From positions 52,118,597-52,182,596 of the forward strand of contig CM065303.1 of assembly GCA_032871835.1 (NCBI GenBank): 64,000 nt of DNA, given 5' to 3'. The position numbers were made by a program, and so were the translations under genes. Under the pieces are notes generated by a model, which was given only the letters and a program-made list of their open reading frames with translations, had not been told where the DNA came from and did not search any database. Every line of letters begins with the position of its first letter. Within the stretch, counting starts at the first letter, position 1. The DNA comes from Dipteronia dyeriana (Eukaryota; Streptophyta; Magnoliopsida; Sapindales; Sapindaceae). Shown here piece by piece: positions 22,078 to 34,138 of this stretch.

Positions 22078-23473
22078 ATCTTCCCATTTGGTTGTTCCAT
22101 GACAAACCTCAACTTCACCATACAATGATCACTCAGATTTTCTCATTGTTGACCGTATTCTTACATTACAAAGAGATCCCTAGACTAAAATGTGTTCACG
22201 TTTCATGAGTCTTCAAGAATCCCTTCTTAAATCATCAAGGTGAGAAAGATAAAACCAAACAAACAAGAAATCTTCTACAAACAAAATTGGTGAGATATAT
22301 TCACAAAAACAAACAAGGAACCAAAACTCCTTCTATCTAATATAAAAATTCACTTTAAAGATCCTTCTGATTTCTTTATCTTTAACAATCAAGAATATTT
22401 ATCCCCATTAGGAAAACAAATTTCAATTCTCTCTACAAGAGGGTGAGGTACATTTCTCCCTCTTTTTGTTAAGGGATAGACAAGGGATACAAGATATTTT
22501 GCAAACAAGACATATAGAGAAAAAAGTTAAATAAACTAAGCCCCCCTTTAACATATGCTCTTCATTATTATCAGCAAGCAAACTAGTTCAAACGGGAATC
22601 ACACAATCAAATAGTCCAAACAATAAGAGAAAATATATTATTACTTTTCAAAGTCCAAGAGAGAATCATAGATTTTCATTATTCTCTAAAAAATATTCTC
22701 ACAATGCTAATGAATCAACCACATAAAGCAAAATGTGTGTGTATGAATGTGTGAAACGCTTCTAACATATACAAAATGAGCAACTGAATTATCAACATGC
22801 AAACCATATCAACATCTATTCTTCTAATGTTTTTCCAATCTAGGTCAAACCGATTATCATCCGAAATTTTTGCTTTTAAGAGAATAGATTTCAACATATG
22901 AGTGTATGAGTGTACATATGGCTCATCAATCCATTTCTATTTTTCAACCCGAGCATCGAGCATTCACAATTTTCAACTATACTCATTTAAGCTTTTGATG
23001 CTTTAATCAAAGATTTTTTTTATTTGATTTTTTTTTGTTTCATTCAACACTTTTTTGATTTTGTATACACTTCATGACAATTTTCACTCATTATATTGGC
23101 ATAGCCCTTTCCTACATTGGGCAGTTACACAACCAACATATGTATCTCTTTCCATAAAGGTGCTTATTGAGTTCTATGTAGCTGCTGAAGAAAAATGGAT
23201 ACTAACAATAGGTCATCTATCATTCACTAGTAATAAACTTTCAGATGCATCCATGATCTACATATTTTCAAACTCATTTACTCAAACTAAAACATATTAG
23301 AGAAGCATTTTTCACTTTTATAAAATCAAGATTTAAAAGCTCACATGCATGATCTCGAAGCAATAAAAGTTATTTGCTCAAGATCATTACTTCTCAAGTG
23401 AGTAGCTCTCAAAGAAATTGATATTCAAAATAATTTTGCTTATCAGACCACTCACAATCACATATAGATATCA
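22078..23473 (-). mobile_element. E2 3' internal region between RNase H and the 3' LTR
   Basis: About 1.4 kb separates the end of RNase H from the polypurine tract. SIRE-like elements are known for a long region here that sometimes encodes an envelope-like ORF. No convincing protein was recognised. A second purine-rich stretch, acaaaaagagggagaaatg on the minus strand, lies at 22451-22469. Confidence 0.55.
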
Positions 23474-23776
23474 ATCAACATAAATCATGCCAATGGATAT
23501 TTGAAGAGATTTAAATCTCTCTTTGTCCAAAGGCTTAGTGAACTAATCTGCAAGTTGATTTTTAGTAGGTATATGCTCAAGAGAAACAATAGATTGTCCA
23601 ACTAGTTCTCTAATGCAATGATGTCTAATATCTATGTGCTTTGTGCGTGAGTGTTGAACCAGATTCTTAGAGATATTAATAGCACTCATATTATCAAAAT
23701 AGAGAGTTATTTTACCTTGTTCTATCTCATAATCCTTGAGTATTTGCTTCATCCTTAGGAGTTGTGTGCAAGCACT
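23474..23776 (-). pseudogene. E2 RNase H, C-terminal part
   Basis: The minus frame shows SACTQLLRMKQILKDYEI, YFDNMSAINISKN, SRTKHIDIRHH and HIPTKNQLAD, then an in-frame stop followed by FTKPLD. These are the typical end of copia RNase H, closest in memory to SIRE/Maximus elements. It joins in sense to the half at 36251, the two having been separated by insertion of E1. Confidence 0.85.
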
Positions 23777-23781
23777 TTCTA

Positions 23782-25818
23782 TTTGAACCTCGTTCACCAG
23801 TCATGCAGCGGAAATTGGTTTTAATTTTTTTTATACAGATCGTAATCTGTATCTGAGACCAGTGAACTTGTGATCGTATTTATTTTCGGAACAAATACAT
23901 ATACTAATTATTGCACTAATAAAATATATATGTAAATATAGGAAATTGTAATCAATAATATAAAAGAAGATTAAAAGAATCATACCAATGTTTGGAGGCT
24001 CCTTCACTTTTCGATATTCTCCTGGTCTGTACCACTGATCTTCCTTGCTATGTCCCGGGATCGGTAACTGCGTGTGGGCACGTCACGGTCTCAGGTACTT
24101 ATAATGGAGGATGTAGGAAAACTAAGAAACTCTTTCTTAATTTTCACTATACAACACTTGCATTGTTTGCATCTCATGCACTTAAATCTTTTTTCTCTTT
24201 TAATTTTTATGCACACAAGCACACTGCGCAAAAATATGTCTATATTCTTATTTATGTGTCTCTGCTTGCACACTGATGCTCACTTGTTCATGCACCCACA
24301 TAATGCACAAAAGCAAAAAAAAATTGATGCGTGTGGTTGTCTTTTGTCAATATATATATAAATATATATCAGTGTTGTGAGTGTTCTCATGCACAACTCC
24401 TCTTTTTTTTTTCTAAATAATATATATCATATATATAATATTTAAATATTTATATATTTGATCAAATCTATATTTGACTTTTAAAAACTTTCAAATAAAA
24501 AATATCTCATATCTTTTATTTGATTTTAATTTTGAATTCAAACTATTTAAATTCAAAAATAAAAATTTAATTTAAAAAAATAAAATAATCATATTATCGA
24601 ATTTTATTCAAAAATAAATATCAACATACACCATCAATTTAGTGATTAATAACATAATTAAATAATCTCATTATTTAATTTATATAATCCCCATTATTCA
24701 TTAATTAAATAATCTCTTTATTTAATTAATTCCCGAATAAATACGTGTCACTTTCGTAACACAATTAACTAGACAATCCAATTAATTAACCGTGACCCTT
24801 GTTACCTAAATCGATCGGGCTAGCAAGGGGACCTAATGAACCCACAGTATTTTGAGCTCCAATAATCCTCGAAATCATTAATTAAACTCTTTAATTAATA
24901 TTCCTTGATTATTAACTCCGGTGTTATACCACTAAAAACCCGAAGTTGCACTCTCTCAACTGCACACGTTTTTACACAAACCGATACAACTCGGTGTCCA
25001 TCGATATAGTTATTACATGTGGTGTGATCCTCCACAGTAGTTCATAATTAGAGCTGGGTCATAATATCCGTTATACCCCTATAATTACATATATCCTTTA
25101 AGTACCATTGATTCTCTAATGGACAATAAATCCTATTTCCTCACGGAATTAAGAGAGCGCTCATATTGTCCAATCCCCGAATCAACCCTTAAGGGAACTA
25201 CCATCTACTTCTTACAAGAAGGAGTGGATTCCACTATTGTGTACAAACCTTCCCAGCCACAAGCCAAACCGCAATCCCAACATAAGGAGTATATTGATCA
25301 GGAAATGCATCTGACCTCACCCATGGTATATCAAAGACCACAATCTAACCTAAAGAAGTCGATAAGACACCCAGGATTAAGATCACCCACATATAGCCAT
25401 CATCAGTTGATATATATGAATCTCATCGGTAAACGGATCTTGGTGTGAGATTCATATAGATCATGGTCCAGTCCTATATGATCACATCATACAGGTGTCT
25501 CAATTCCCATATCTCATATGAATGATTCAGGATAGAATCATTGTACATTACGGAATGGACCGCAACTATAGATTAACCACAAATAAAGTACCCAACTAAT
25601 TTGCTATCTATGGACTCTTTAGATTGCACGTCTCTTACTGTATCCATCCGTATATGACACTCATATACACAGTTTGAGATTACATTCGACAATCTAGGAT
25701 GTTAACATGTGCACAAGTTTATAAAATAGATAACATAACAATAATGAATTGAACCTTTCTTTTTATTTACTTCTTAAATCTATTTACAAATTACATGCTT
25801 ATGGCATAAACCCCAACA
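23782..25818 (-). repeat. E1 3' LTR
   Basis: On the minus strand it starts TGTTGGGGTTTATGCC at 25818 and ends ...GAGGTTCAAA at 23782. It matches the 34139-36245 LTR throughout. Compared with that copy it lacks about 55 bp near 24328. Frames inside it are shadows. Confidence 0.9.
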
Positions 25819-25832
25819 ATCTCCCACTTGCA

Positions 25833-26470
25833 CTAAATCATGTGAGGCATGTCTCGTAACCCTAGACCATCTAGGTGACCCGAAAACACTTTAGACGGTA
25901 AGGTTTTTATAAATGGATCAGCATGATTATCTTGTGAGGCTATCTTGGTGATGATCACATCTCCTCTCTACAATATCTCTCTGATGAGATGATACTTTCT
26001 CTCTATATGCTTCCCTCTCTTGTGGCTTCTTGGTTCTTTGGAATTAGCCACAACACCACTGTTATCACAATAAAGTGTGATGGGCTTATCCAGGTCTAGA
26101 ACAACTTTCAGATCACTCAAGAACTTACGGAGCCAAACAGCCTCTTTAGCAGCTTCACAAGCGGCTATATATTCGGCTTCCATGGTGGAGTCAGCAATGC
26201 AAGATTGCTTGATACTTCTCCATACAATGGCTCCACCACCCAGGGTAAATACATCCAGACGTGGATTTCCTAGAATCCCTGTCTGACTGAAAATCAGAAT
26301 CTGTGTATCCTAACGGGATCAAATCCTGTCCGGAATACACTAGCATATAATTTCTTGTTCTCCGAAGATACTTGAGAATAGTCTTGACAACAACCCAATG
26401 ATCCAATCCTGGGTTAGACTGGTATCTGCTGACTACTCCTACTGCTAGCAGATGTCTGGTCTCGTGCATA
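25833..26470 (-). pseudogene. E1 RNase H
   Basis: Minus frames read NPGLDHWVVVKTILKYLRRT, GYTDSDFQSDRDSRKSTSG, EAEYIAACEAAKEAVWL, YCDNSGVVANSKEP and RGKHIERKYHLIREI, ending GLGLRDMPHMI and a stop at 25833. These are the full RNase H motifs of copia, but a frame change near 26190-26220 splits them. The stop lies only a few bases before the polypurine tract. Confidence 0.85.
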
Positions 26471-27324
26471 ACATAGCATACATGAGACTACCTACTGCCG
26501 ATGCATAAGGTACACGTATCATATCCTCAACTTCTTGAGGTGTCTTAGGACACTGTTCCTTAGACAAGTGAACTCCATGCTTGGAAGGTAAATTACCTTT
26601 CTTGGAGTTCTGTATCAAAAATTGCACAAGAATCTTATCGACATATGATGTTTGAGACAGTGCTATAAGTTTGTTCTTACGATCTCTTATAAGTTGGATC
26701 CCTAGAACATAACTTGCCTCTCCCAAATCTTTCATTTGGAATTGGCTAGCTAGCCAACCCTTTACATCAGACAACACTCCCACATCATTCCCAATAAGTT
26801 GGATATCATCTACGTATAGGACCAAGAAAACTATTTTTTTTAATGATGCGCTTGTAGACACAAGGCTCATCAATGTTCTGCTCGAAGCCATATGTTTTGA
26901 TCACATCATCAAACCTAATGTTCCAAGATCTAGATGTTTGCTTAAGTCTATAGATGGACCTTTACAGCTTGCAAACCTTTTGCTCTTGATCTATAGACAC
27001 GAATCCCTCTGGTTGCATCATATAGATGCTCTCATCAAGATTGCCATTCAAGAATGCAGTCTTGACGTCAATTTACCAAATTTCATAATCGAAATAGGCA
27101 ACAATGGATAAGAGAATCCTAATAGACTTAAACATGGCTATTGGCGAGAAGGTCTCTTCATAATCGACCCTCTCTTTCTGGGTATAACCCTTGGCCACTA
27201 GCCTTGCCTTGAAGGTCTCTACCTTTCCATCTACTCCTCTCTTTCTCTTGTAGATCCACTTACACCCTATGGGTTTTACCCCATTCGGTAAGTCTACAAG
27301 ATCCCAGACTGAGTTAGAGTACAT
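26445..27324 (-). pseudogene. E1 reverse transcriptase
   Basis: The 27073-27324 frame carries the copia RT start (WDLVDLP, GCKWIYKRK, FKARLVAKGYTQ, ETFSP). A stop TAA at 27073-27075 replaces the Gln before DVKTAFLNG. A second stop interrupts the following stretch near 26965, and a frame change lies near 26840 in a T-run. The 26445-26891 frame holds the catalytic LYVDDI box, KDLGEASYVLGIQL and YASAVGSLMYAMLCTRPDIC. RT would copy element RNA to DNA; this copy cannot be translated intact. Confidence 0.88.
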
Positions 27325-27479
27325 GGACTACATCTCGAGATTCATGGCTTTAAGCTATTCCTCTTTATCAAGATCTTCCATTGCATTCTTAAATGTCAAT
27401 GGATCATCCACACTATCAGCAGAGACAATACATTGTCCCTCACCTATAGCTAAATAGCGTTCAGGTTATCTCACAACCC

Positions 27480-27783
27480 TCTCACTACATCTAAGTGGTA
27501 GTGTATCCTGATCAGGAACCATCTGGCTCTCAGATGTTTATGGATCAACAACTCTTGTTGATGAAGCACTAGTCTCACCAGACTCCAACTCATTTCATAT
27601 AATCTTGGAACGAGGTTTATGGTCACTAATGTAATTGTCCTCAAGAAACGTTGAATTTATCGATACAAATACTTTGTTATCTTCGGGACTATAGAAGTGT
27701 TCACCTCTGGTCTCCTTGGAGTATCCTACAAATAGGCAGACAACAGACTTGGAGTCTAGCTTTTCAGTTATGTTCTTCAGCAC
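27480..27783 (-). pseudogene. E1 integrase C-terminal part
   Basis: The minus frame 27595-27783 reads KLDSKSVVCLFVGYSKETRG and FYSPEDNKVF, the region after the integrase core in copia Pol (GYS-ETRGG motif). It continues toward the RT linker in a broken frame. Confidence 0.8.
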
Positions 27784-28531
27784 GTGTGCTGGACACCCCC
27801 ATATGCAAAAATGTCACAAACTAGCTTTACGACCATTCCACAACTCTAGGGGAGTCTTAGGAACAGATTTGGATGGCACTACATTCAAAATATATGCCGC
27901 TGTTTGTAATGCATATTCCTAGAAGGAATTTGGTAATGATGAGAAACTAATCATAGATCTCACTATTTCCATTATGGTTCTATTTCTCCTCTCCGCTACA
28001 CCATTTTGCTGAGGTGTACCGGGAGCTGTGTTGGGAAACTATCCCATGCTCGACCATGAAGTCTTCAAACTCTTGGTCAAGGTATTCACCTCCACGATCC
28101 GATCGTAGTGACTTGATAGTTCTACCTAATTGATTCTCAACTTCAACTCGTAATTTTTTGAACTTTTCAAATGTTTCCGACTTTTGTTGCATCAGGTAGA
28201 CGTATCCGTATCTTGAGTAGTCATCTATAAAGGTGACATAATACTCATAACCACCCCTAGCTTTAACATTCATCGGTCCGCAAATTTCTGTATGTATAAG
28301 CTCTAGTGGTTCTTTAGCTTCAAGCCATTTTCCAGTAAAAGGTCTCTTAGTCATCTTACCTTCAAGACAAGATTCACAGATAGATAAGGTGCCAACCTTT
28401 AACTCACTTAAAGGTCTGTTTTTTACTAATCTATCTGTCCGGTCAATATTGATATGACCAAGCCTTAGATGCCAGAGATACATGTCATTATCTGGATAAA
28501 TCTTATGTCGTTTAGTTTTTGGTTTTTTCAA
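27784..28531 (-). pseudogene. E1 GAG-pre-integrase and integrase core
   Basis: The 27980-28531 frame shows the HHCC zinc motif (WHLRLGHIN ... CESCLEGKM), then LELIHTEICGPM, FIDDYSRYGYVYLM and LRSDRGGEY. The first catalytic Asp of the D,D-E triad, normally in H(S/T)DVCGP, is Glu here. Near 28037 a 2-base deletion relative to E3 shifts the frame before the third catalytic region. Integrase inserts element DNA into the genome; this one should be inactive. Confidence 0.88.
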
Positions 28532-28860
28532 CCTTAAACATTTCGGTGTTGAGTAGTGTAGTATGTATTAACGGTCTTAACACATAAAAATTGTTTTCAT
28601 TAATTCCTGAACAAATATTCAGACTATTCTTTCCAATAATAACAGACTTGTTATTAAAAGAAACAGAATATTTTTGTTCTAACAACTTAGAAACGGAAAT
28701 CAAATTCCGTATAAATCCAGGAATATAAAATACATTGTCCAACAATATATAATTATTACAAAAACATAATCTAATTACTCCCACTGCTCGTGCCGACACG
28801 ACATCCCCTGATCCCACACGCATTGAGAAGGCTTCATCCTCTAGCGGTGTCCAAGAATCA
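28512..28860 (-). pseudogene. E1 protease to pre-integrase linker
   Basis: The minus frame contains LDNVFYIPGFIRNLISVSKLLEQ, the conserved stretch after the copia aspartic protease active site. It follows the DSGATNHVC site encoded at the end of the gag frame (28863-29276) and overlaps the start of the integrase frame. Confidence 0.75.
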
Positions 28861-28862
28861 GT

Positions 28863-29806
28863 TTACTGCAAAGAAGAACAAACATGATTAGTGGCCCCCG
28901 AATCAACTATCCAGGGTGAAGAATCATCTTCCGCTAAACAAGATTCAAGAACAAGTAAATCATATTTACCTTTCATTTTCTTCTTCTTGGCAGCCTCTTC
29001 CAGATATTGAAGACAATTCCTTTTCCAGTGTCTGACCTTATCGCAATGGAAACATTTTCCCTTGCCTTGGTCAGTGGAGGCTCCCTTGCTATGGGCTTTC
29101 TTGGGTTTGGGCTTATTCTTTGCCTTCCCAGTGGACCTCTTCTTTTTCTTATTATTAGATGAAGATGGTTCGGTAACATTTGCCTTACCGGTCTTGCCTT
29201 TGTTGTCTTTAATCAAGGGCTCAAAGGTAGCGAGCTCATTGAGAAACTGTGTAAGACTGAACTTTGACTTGTTCATCCCGTAGTTGCTTTTAAACTGATA
29301 GTCGTCAGTATGATGCTCATTTGACTGGGTTCATCATTGGCCTCGCCATTAACTTCTACCGTGTTGAAGTAGTACATCATGCTCAAGACATATTCCCAAA
29401 TTGACGTTTCTTCTTTCATGCGAGCAAGCATAGCGGAACGAACAGCTTCGTGTCGCTTTTGCTCGGAGGGCTGCCCGAACATAGCTTGCAATGACTCCAT
29501 GATTTTGAATGCTGAAGTCATTACTTCGTGATTTGTGACAAGCACGTCTGTCATAGATGCTAATAGATATGTTCGGACCTTCTCATCAGATGAGACCCAT
29601 AGCTGGTATGCCTCACGAACAGTTCGTGTGGCATTGGCAGTAGGCACTGGAGGACATTCCTCCGTAAGCACAAACTTAAGGTCTTTGGTGACCAAAATTG
29701 CATTAATATTAAGTTTCCACTTAGTGTAGTTATCACCAGTTAATTTTTCATTTGCGAGAATTTGAAGTAATGCAAAAGACATTGCTGAAATAAATAAAAC
29801 ATTCAT
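28863..29806 (-). pseudogene. E1 Gag and protease active site
   Basis: The first frame (29273-29806) holds the N-terminal Gag motifs LLQILANEKLTGDNYTKWK and DLKFVLTEECPP. A 16-bp deletion relative to E3 at about 29299 shifts the frame after SIILTTIS. The second frame (28863-29276) carries FNLTQFLNELATFE, a Lys-rich stretch, a complete CX2CX4HX4C zinc knuckle (CFHCDKVRHWKRNC) and the protease site WIVDSGATNHVC. Two ATGs, at 29806 and 29782, could start it; the second gives the family-like MSFALLQIL. E1 is the only one of the three Angela-like copies whose knuckle residues survive. Confidence 0.9.
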
Positions 29807-31034
29807 TCAGTCATTTATTTAAAACAAGTGCTGGTGCTTTGGTATAAATTTAAACATGATGCATGAACACATATAACAAACTAGAACTACCCTAAAAAAT
29901 AGTTACTATACCACGACAATCCAACATACCACAAAAAAGTGCCGCCTTAGGGTCGGTCAAATCTTTGCATGTTGGACCGAGACATTCTCAATCAAATGAT
30001 ATTCTAGAATAACTCTTATTCCATATCATTCAACCTTCGTTTATTCAGTCAGGTTTTTAATTAACAAACTTAACCAAAACCTTCGTGAGTGTAACCCACC
30101 ATTTCAGATCTCACGAGCTTAACTCGAGAATTACCGCCTTAGAGTCGGTCAATCTCGAAATACCCTCAGAAATCATATTCGTTAGGAAGTCAACCTTGGT
30201 ATTGACCTTTATGGAAACCCTCCTTAGGGAGGACGAAAGCAAAGCCGTCACGAGGCCCCATGTTAGGTTTTAGTTTGTGTTGACATTAATTCCATATCAA
30301 AATGATGTTTACCTCGTAATAACTTAGTTGTTTAGGTTCATGATGATTCAAGCTTCAAGGAAGAAGAAACAACAAGTCAAAGCAAGTTCTAAGTCTTCAA
30401 AGAGAAATGATGCAATTTGGTTCTACAAAGGTATACTAAGACCTTATCTTTCTCTTACAAGGCTTAGGCACACACACATATCATACATTTGTGTCACTGT
30501 ATCGTTGTGCACCATTATAGACACACACATACAATTCATTCATATGTGTCCCTGCATCATTGTGCACCATGTATAACACATTCACACACTTGGAGATGAA
30601 TGCTCATGCATTGGTTTGGAAATAACATGTTTTGGAATATGCATGATTGGAAACTATCTCTATGTAGTTTGCATTCTAGTGTGAATTGTGTTTGTGTGTG
30701 TATATATTTGTATAACATGGATAATGAACTTGGATTTAGTCTTAAATCATTCTTGATTGAGTTTCGGTCATTTCGGTTACTCATACTATTGATTTCAAGT
30801 TCAAAGTTAAAAGATACTACACTTTCAACTCATGTTTCATACATTGTCTTCGTCTTTGTATATGGAGTCTAATTATTATTTTTTGGGTTGAGTATCTTAT
30901 ATGTCCATATCCGTGTGAGAATTACAGTTTGTAATCCGTAAACAGATTTGAATTCTGAATTTGGAGGCAGGAGAACGATCGAAGAATGCGAGGGAAGTGC
31001 GAGGGGAATGCCAAAAGGCCATGGAGGTGTGCAT

Positions 31035-31115
31035 GCCCGAGATGGCGCGTGGCCATCTTGGCCGCACAACCTTGCTGCCCCGAGATGCCCACACTCCATC
31101 TCGGGGGAGCACTTC
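31035..31115. repeat. Foldback in solo LTR (second copy)
   Basis: Arms cccgagatggcgcgtggcc and ctgccccgagatgcccaca...ccatctcgggg are imperfect inverted repeats, homologous to 2705-2774. Confidence 0.75.
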
Positions 31116-32110
31116 CAAAGGAGAGCAAAATAGTCTTTCTTGCTTTCTTCTTTCCCACTCCTTTATAATCTCTCTCCCTCTCACATTTCATTCTAAGAAG
31201 AAATTCAAATCAAGTGTGCAGAATTTTCTCTCTAAATTTTCTCACCTTCCAAACACCATAACTTCTTCATTTGAACTTTGATTTGAGTGATTCAAAGTTG
31301 AGAGTGTTCATCTATTCATCCTCCATCTTTTCTCTGAAGGTTTGAGTTTATTTTGCTGCTGTTTTTGGTGTCTAATCATACAAAAACGGGATTGCACCTC
31401 GATCAACTAAGGTATTGATTTTCTCTCTAAGTTTTCTTTTAAAACTTGTTCAATTGCCTTGGGTTTTCTTCTTCTACATATATTTGTATATTGTGAGTGT
31501 TTTGATTTGTGTTTTGAACACTTTCAAAGCTAGGTTGAGTTTCAATTGAAATCATTCATGTTGAGTTAGGTTTTGATTTTGCCTATGTTATCACATGTTT
31601 GGGATTGTATTGTGCTAGCTTTGATTCTAGGACTATTTGATGATCTTTGATTGATTGATTTTGAGAAAAATAGTTCTTCACATGTATTAGGCTCTCTTGG
31701 CCCAAATTCTCATATAATACATGTGCTTATATTCTTTTGAGCTATTCATGTGATTTGTTGAATCTATGATTATGAATATGCTCTAGAATTTATGCTTAGA
31801 TCTATTTGACTTTGTCATATGATTTTGGCATGTTTTAGGTTTTTGTGATTTAAACTTGATCTTGTGATTTGTTGATCATATCTTGTGATTCAAGTTTAGA
31901 TATATGCATGAATCTAGTTTGTGATTAATGTTGAACATATTTTACATGATCTAGATTGACTACTCATGCATGATTAACTAGACTATATGTGATTTGTGCA
32001 TTCATGCTCATGTCTAGTATTTTTCGTAGGATGTGTTGATCATAGCATTCTATGTTGCGTGCTTTTTTGCGTTTTGCATTCATGATCACATAGATGCCTT
32101 GTGAGAAGTA

Positions 32111-32405
32111 AGTCTTGACAATAGGTGTGAGACCTATGGTGTTGAGCAAGAAGTCTTGGCAAGAGGTGTGAAGCCTCGGATTGTCGAGTAAGGAAGTCTT
32201 GGCTAGAGGTGTGAAGACTTGGATAGTCGAGCAAGAAGTCTTGCCTAGAGTTGGGATAACTCGGATAGGTGAGCAAGGAAGTCTTGACTAGAGTCGGGAA
32301 GATTCGGATAGTTGAATAAGAAGTCTTGCCTTGGGTTGTGAAGATCCGGATAAGGTGAGCAAGGAAGTCTTGACAAGAGGTGTGAAGCCTCGGATTGTTG
32401 AGCAT
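32111..32405 (+). repeat. Tandem array of about 42-bp units (7 copies)
   Basis: Homologous to 3777-4072, again with seven agtcttg units. A 121-codon frame crosses it on the minus strand only because the unit length is a multiple of three. Confidence 0.85.
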
Positions 32406-33955
32406 AGGGTGGCAACTTCTAGAGTAGGATATGAGGGTAGTTTCTAGGTGAAGAGGTCACTTGGGAGATTGTACTTGTCTTATCTACTAGTGGATTTTGT
32501 TTGCCGGTGGCTGCTAGCCCGTGGATGTTTCCTCTTCGGAGGTTTACCACGTTATATCTTGTGTCAACTTTTCTCTATCCCTATCTCTCTAATATTTGTA
32601 TTGTGGATAGAAGTTTCTTTGTATGTTGACTTCCTCTTTATAATATTGATTGTGTATATGTTACAATTACTTGTTTGTATCACACTTTACTTGTGTTTAT
32701 ATATTGATTAATTGTCTTTAATTAATATATATATTGTGATACAAGTAATCTAGAGAGACAAACTTTTGTTTGTTTCTAAGGGAGTCGAAAAAGGTGTCTA
32801 ACCTATTCACCCCCTCCCTCTAGGTTAGCCTTGAGCATTTAACCGTGATTGTATTTTCACCCCACTCGGATCTCACGGTGTTGAACTAATGACGGAGACC
32901 ACAGGATATATGTGTCAATATCCCTCTCCCACTCACTATTTTAAAACTAGGGTTTTTTATCATCCGTTAATGCACCCAGACTCTACATGATCAATTAGCT
33001 AACTTTAATCAAGTTATCTAGTGCATTAACTAATTCATTATCAGAAGCAAGTTCTGATTAACTAATAAATTATTAATGATTTTTAACAATTACAAATCTA
33101 ATCTATTAGTGAATAATCTAAGTTTTTGTAAACTATTTACTAAGCTCAGATTATTATGAAAATGTTTACCAAGTTTTAACTATTAAAACTCTAACACAAT
33201 ATTCGGTTAATTTATAATTAGGCAATTAATCAAATTAATCCTAATTACTATAAATGACCCTATTAATCTAACTTATTAAACTCTTTAATAACTAGATTAA
33301 TATTAATGAGAATTACCAAGTTTTTTAACAATTAAAAAACTAATCTCATTTTCATAGCCAATTTATGTATTTACCCATTTTAATCACATTAAAAAAATAC
33401 ATAAAATATCAGGCTATGATGTATGTATGACATATCAAATATATTTGTGTAGGCGCATCTAATCTAAATGATATACGTATGCATGACAATGTTTTTTATC
33501 ATCACATAATATAAATCATACATGAATTGGCCGAGTACTGTGGATTATTTAACCTAAAAAAAATTAGAATCTAAAATTATAAAAATACCCCCAAGGCATT
33601 CCTTGGTCTTCTTGTAATTTCTAAGTATTCCAGTCTCTTCAGGTCACTTTGATTCATTTCATGAATTTTTCTTCGTGATTTTTCCAGGTCTTCAACATAG
33701 GTTACAATTTTTTTTTACGATACAATAATAGTTAAAATATATATATATATAATAATAATAAATTATACAAAACATAAACCCTAAATCCACAGTACCATAT
33801 AATTAACGATCAATCATGTTTTTGTAAATTAAAAAAAATATACATACAGAAACATCATACAGTCAATTTAAATCGTGCCTACACAATCATACATACAGGA
33901 GCATCGAAAACAATTTCCTGCTCTAAAAATAAAATTGGCTCTGATACTAATTGTT

Positions 33956-34138
33956 TATACCGATTCCCATCTCATGGGTGTGAGCACGGTCCCAACTCCT
34001 TGGGGTGACACCCACAGATACCTATCAGAGCACTCCTCCAAGAAGCCCCGGGGCAGAGAGCCACGCTTCGTCACACGATCACGCGTGAGAGTTCCCGGGG
34101 ATCGACCAGTCGCCACTGCCTTTGCTCTGATACCAAAT
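33956..34138 (-). other. Extra GC-rich segment at the E1 primer site
   Basis: E3 reads straight from its primer site into the LTR. E1 instead has a decayed primer site (33938-33949, reading TAGTATCAGAGC on the minus strand), four bases of the old LTR end, then 183 bp of unrelated GC-rich sequence. That segment ends in a second, intact primer site (34124-34135, TGGTATCAGAGC) beside the LTR. It looks like the leader of another retroelement joined at the primer site. Confidence 0.75.

Larger units (their letters stand above)
30261..32859 (+). mobile_element. Solo LTR, SIRE-like copia, 2.6 kb, nested in E1
   Basis: It starts TGTTAGGTTTTAG, ends GATTGTATTTTCA, and is flanked by the perfect duplication CCCCA (30256-30260 and 32860-32864). 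The uninterrupted site can be read in E3 at about 48933. It matches the solo LTR at 1932-4582 from end to end, with the foldback (31035-31115), the 42-bp array (32111-32405) and the ggaggtttaccacgtt block (32537-32552). Open frames over the foldback and array are by-products of repeats. Confidence 0.93.
29807..34138 (-). other. E1 leader between 5' LTR and gag (interrupted)
   Basis: The untranslated leader is 29807-30260 and 32860-34138, with the nested solo LTR between. It matches the E3 leader (48486-50070) for most of its length. The part next to the LTR (33956-34138) is absent from E3. Confidence 0.8.

Noticed and set aside
30961..31281. 106-codon ORF over the LTR foldback
   Set aside because: Equivalent positions in the other LTR copies give different frames and sequences; it is repeat structure, not a protein.
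32040..32405. 121-codon ORF across the 42-bp array
   Set aside because: The unit length is a multiple of three, so an open frame arises from the repeat itself; the array differs in frame between LTR copies.
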